This document shows, one piece after another, positions 53,950 through 54,170 of a DNA stretch of 54,170 nt (position 1 is its first letter; each line of letters opens with the position of its first letter). The notes under the pieces are model-generated. The model had not been told where the DNA came from and made no database searches. It was given only the letters and a program-made list of their open reading frames with translations. This stretch comes from Treponema sp. Its GTDB lineage: Bacteria > Spirochaetota > Spirochaetia > Treponematales > Breznakiellaceae. The translations under genes were made by a program, and so were the position numbers. The stretch covers positions 34,494-88,663 of the forward strand of contig WQSW01000004.1 of NCBI GenBank assembly GCA_009787695.1, in the 5' to 3' direction.

Positions 53950-54170
53950 ATGCCTTGGTGGATGTATATAATCCTCCCTCTTGCCGGGTTAACTTTAGGC
54001 TGGTTTATTAGATGGCTTTATGCCAGATTTCAACTTACGGCAACAGAGCAGTTTGCAGAACGTATAAAAAATGATGCGATTAAGGAAGCAGAAGCAAAGA
54101 AAAAAGAGCTTCTTCTTGAGGCTAAAGAACAAATAATACGTGAGAAGAACCAGCAGGAGAGAGAAACTCG
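53950..54170 (+). CDS. rny: Ribonuclease Y (5' part; continues past window)
   Basis: 73 residues are visible from the ATG at 53950 with GGGGTGA upstream. The N-terminal membrane anchor (MPWWMYIILPLAGLTLGWFI) is followed by a coiled coil (AERIKNDAIKEAEAKKKELL), the usual start of RNase Y. The KH and HD domains that carry the endonuclease activity are beyond the window edge. RNase Y initiates mRNA turnover at the membrane. Confidence 0.85.
   Translation, partial: MPWWMYIILPLAGLTLGWFIRWLYARFQLTATEQFAERIKNDAIKEAEAKKKELLLEAKEQIIREKNQQERET

Overview
The window looks like a low-GC, diderm spirochaete chromosome, most probably a Treponema or close relative. This is inferred from gene content and style, not from an rRNA: many short-signal lipoproteins, an LPS/envelope transport cassette (lptC-lptA-lptB) next to pyrG and rny, a BspA-like leucine-rich-repeat fragment, and a CBS/anti-sigma-like kinase + DRTGG + PHP cassette. 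No rRNA, tRNA, CRISPR array or transposase was seen. Promoters are close to the sigma-70 consensus (TTGACA-N17-TATAAT type).

Layout. (1) 1-5710: a phosphorelay locus. On the minus strand a single-domain receiver is followed by two paralogous membrane histidine kinases; the second runs off the window. A NarL/FixJ-like regulator with a degenerate receiver diverges from them. (2) 5711-6940: a broken accessory patch holding a truncated SH3-like lipoprotein abutting the tail of a leucine-rich-repeat protein, bounded by hairpins. (3) 6980-30816: a minus-strand cluster of ten tightly packed genes ending in a strong terminator. In transcription order they are a lipoprotein, a TPR lipoprotein, a TolC-like outer-membrane factor, a membrane-fusion lipoprotein, two Ig-like (SbsA/Big_5-type) lipoproteins, two RND permeases, a 3004-residue exported protein with a papain-like C-terminus, and a lipoprotein. 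Every neighbouring pair overlaps or is separated by at most a few bases. I regard this as the most interesting system here: a complete RND tripartite apparatus wired to a giant exported protein. (4) 30.8-43.9 kb: a defence-rich stretch mixed with ordinary genes. It holds an orphan adenine methylase, a two-gene DUF262 / DUF262-DUF1524 (GmrSD-like) module, and a dcm-like C5 methylase with a probable restriction enzyme and Vsr. Between them lie a DUF2157-like membrane protein, a hotdog thioesterase, an outer-membrane protein and the CBS-kinase/DRTGG/PHP cassette. (5) 43.9-54.2 kb: housekeeping genes: guaA, a UvrD/PcrA helicase with a coupled degenerate aminotransferase-like gene, a DUF4143 ATPase, pyrG, lptC, lptA, lptB and the start of rny.

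Two window-wide patterns stand out. First, at least eight promoter-proximal genes have a -10 box only 6-9 bases before the start codon and no Shine-Dalgarno, so their mRNAs should be leaderless, whereas operon-internal genes have good Shine-Dalgarno sites. Second, short repeats sit inside genes: a 17-base element (GCAAAYTCYGTTTGTGC) in four genes, and an 18-base unit built on TTCTTTAGAAAC in three genes, tandem in two of them. A longer intergenic repeat occurs as inverted copies near 30.84 and 35.58 kb.
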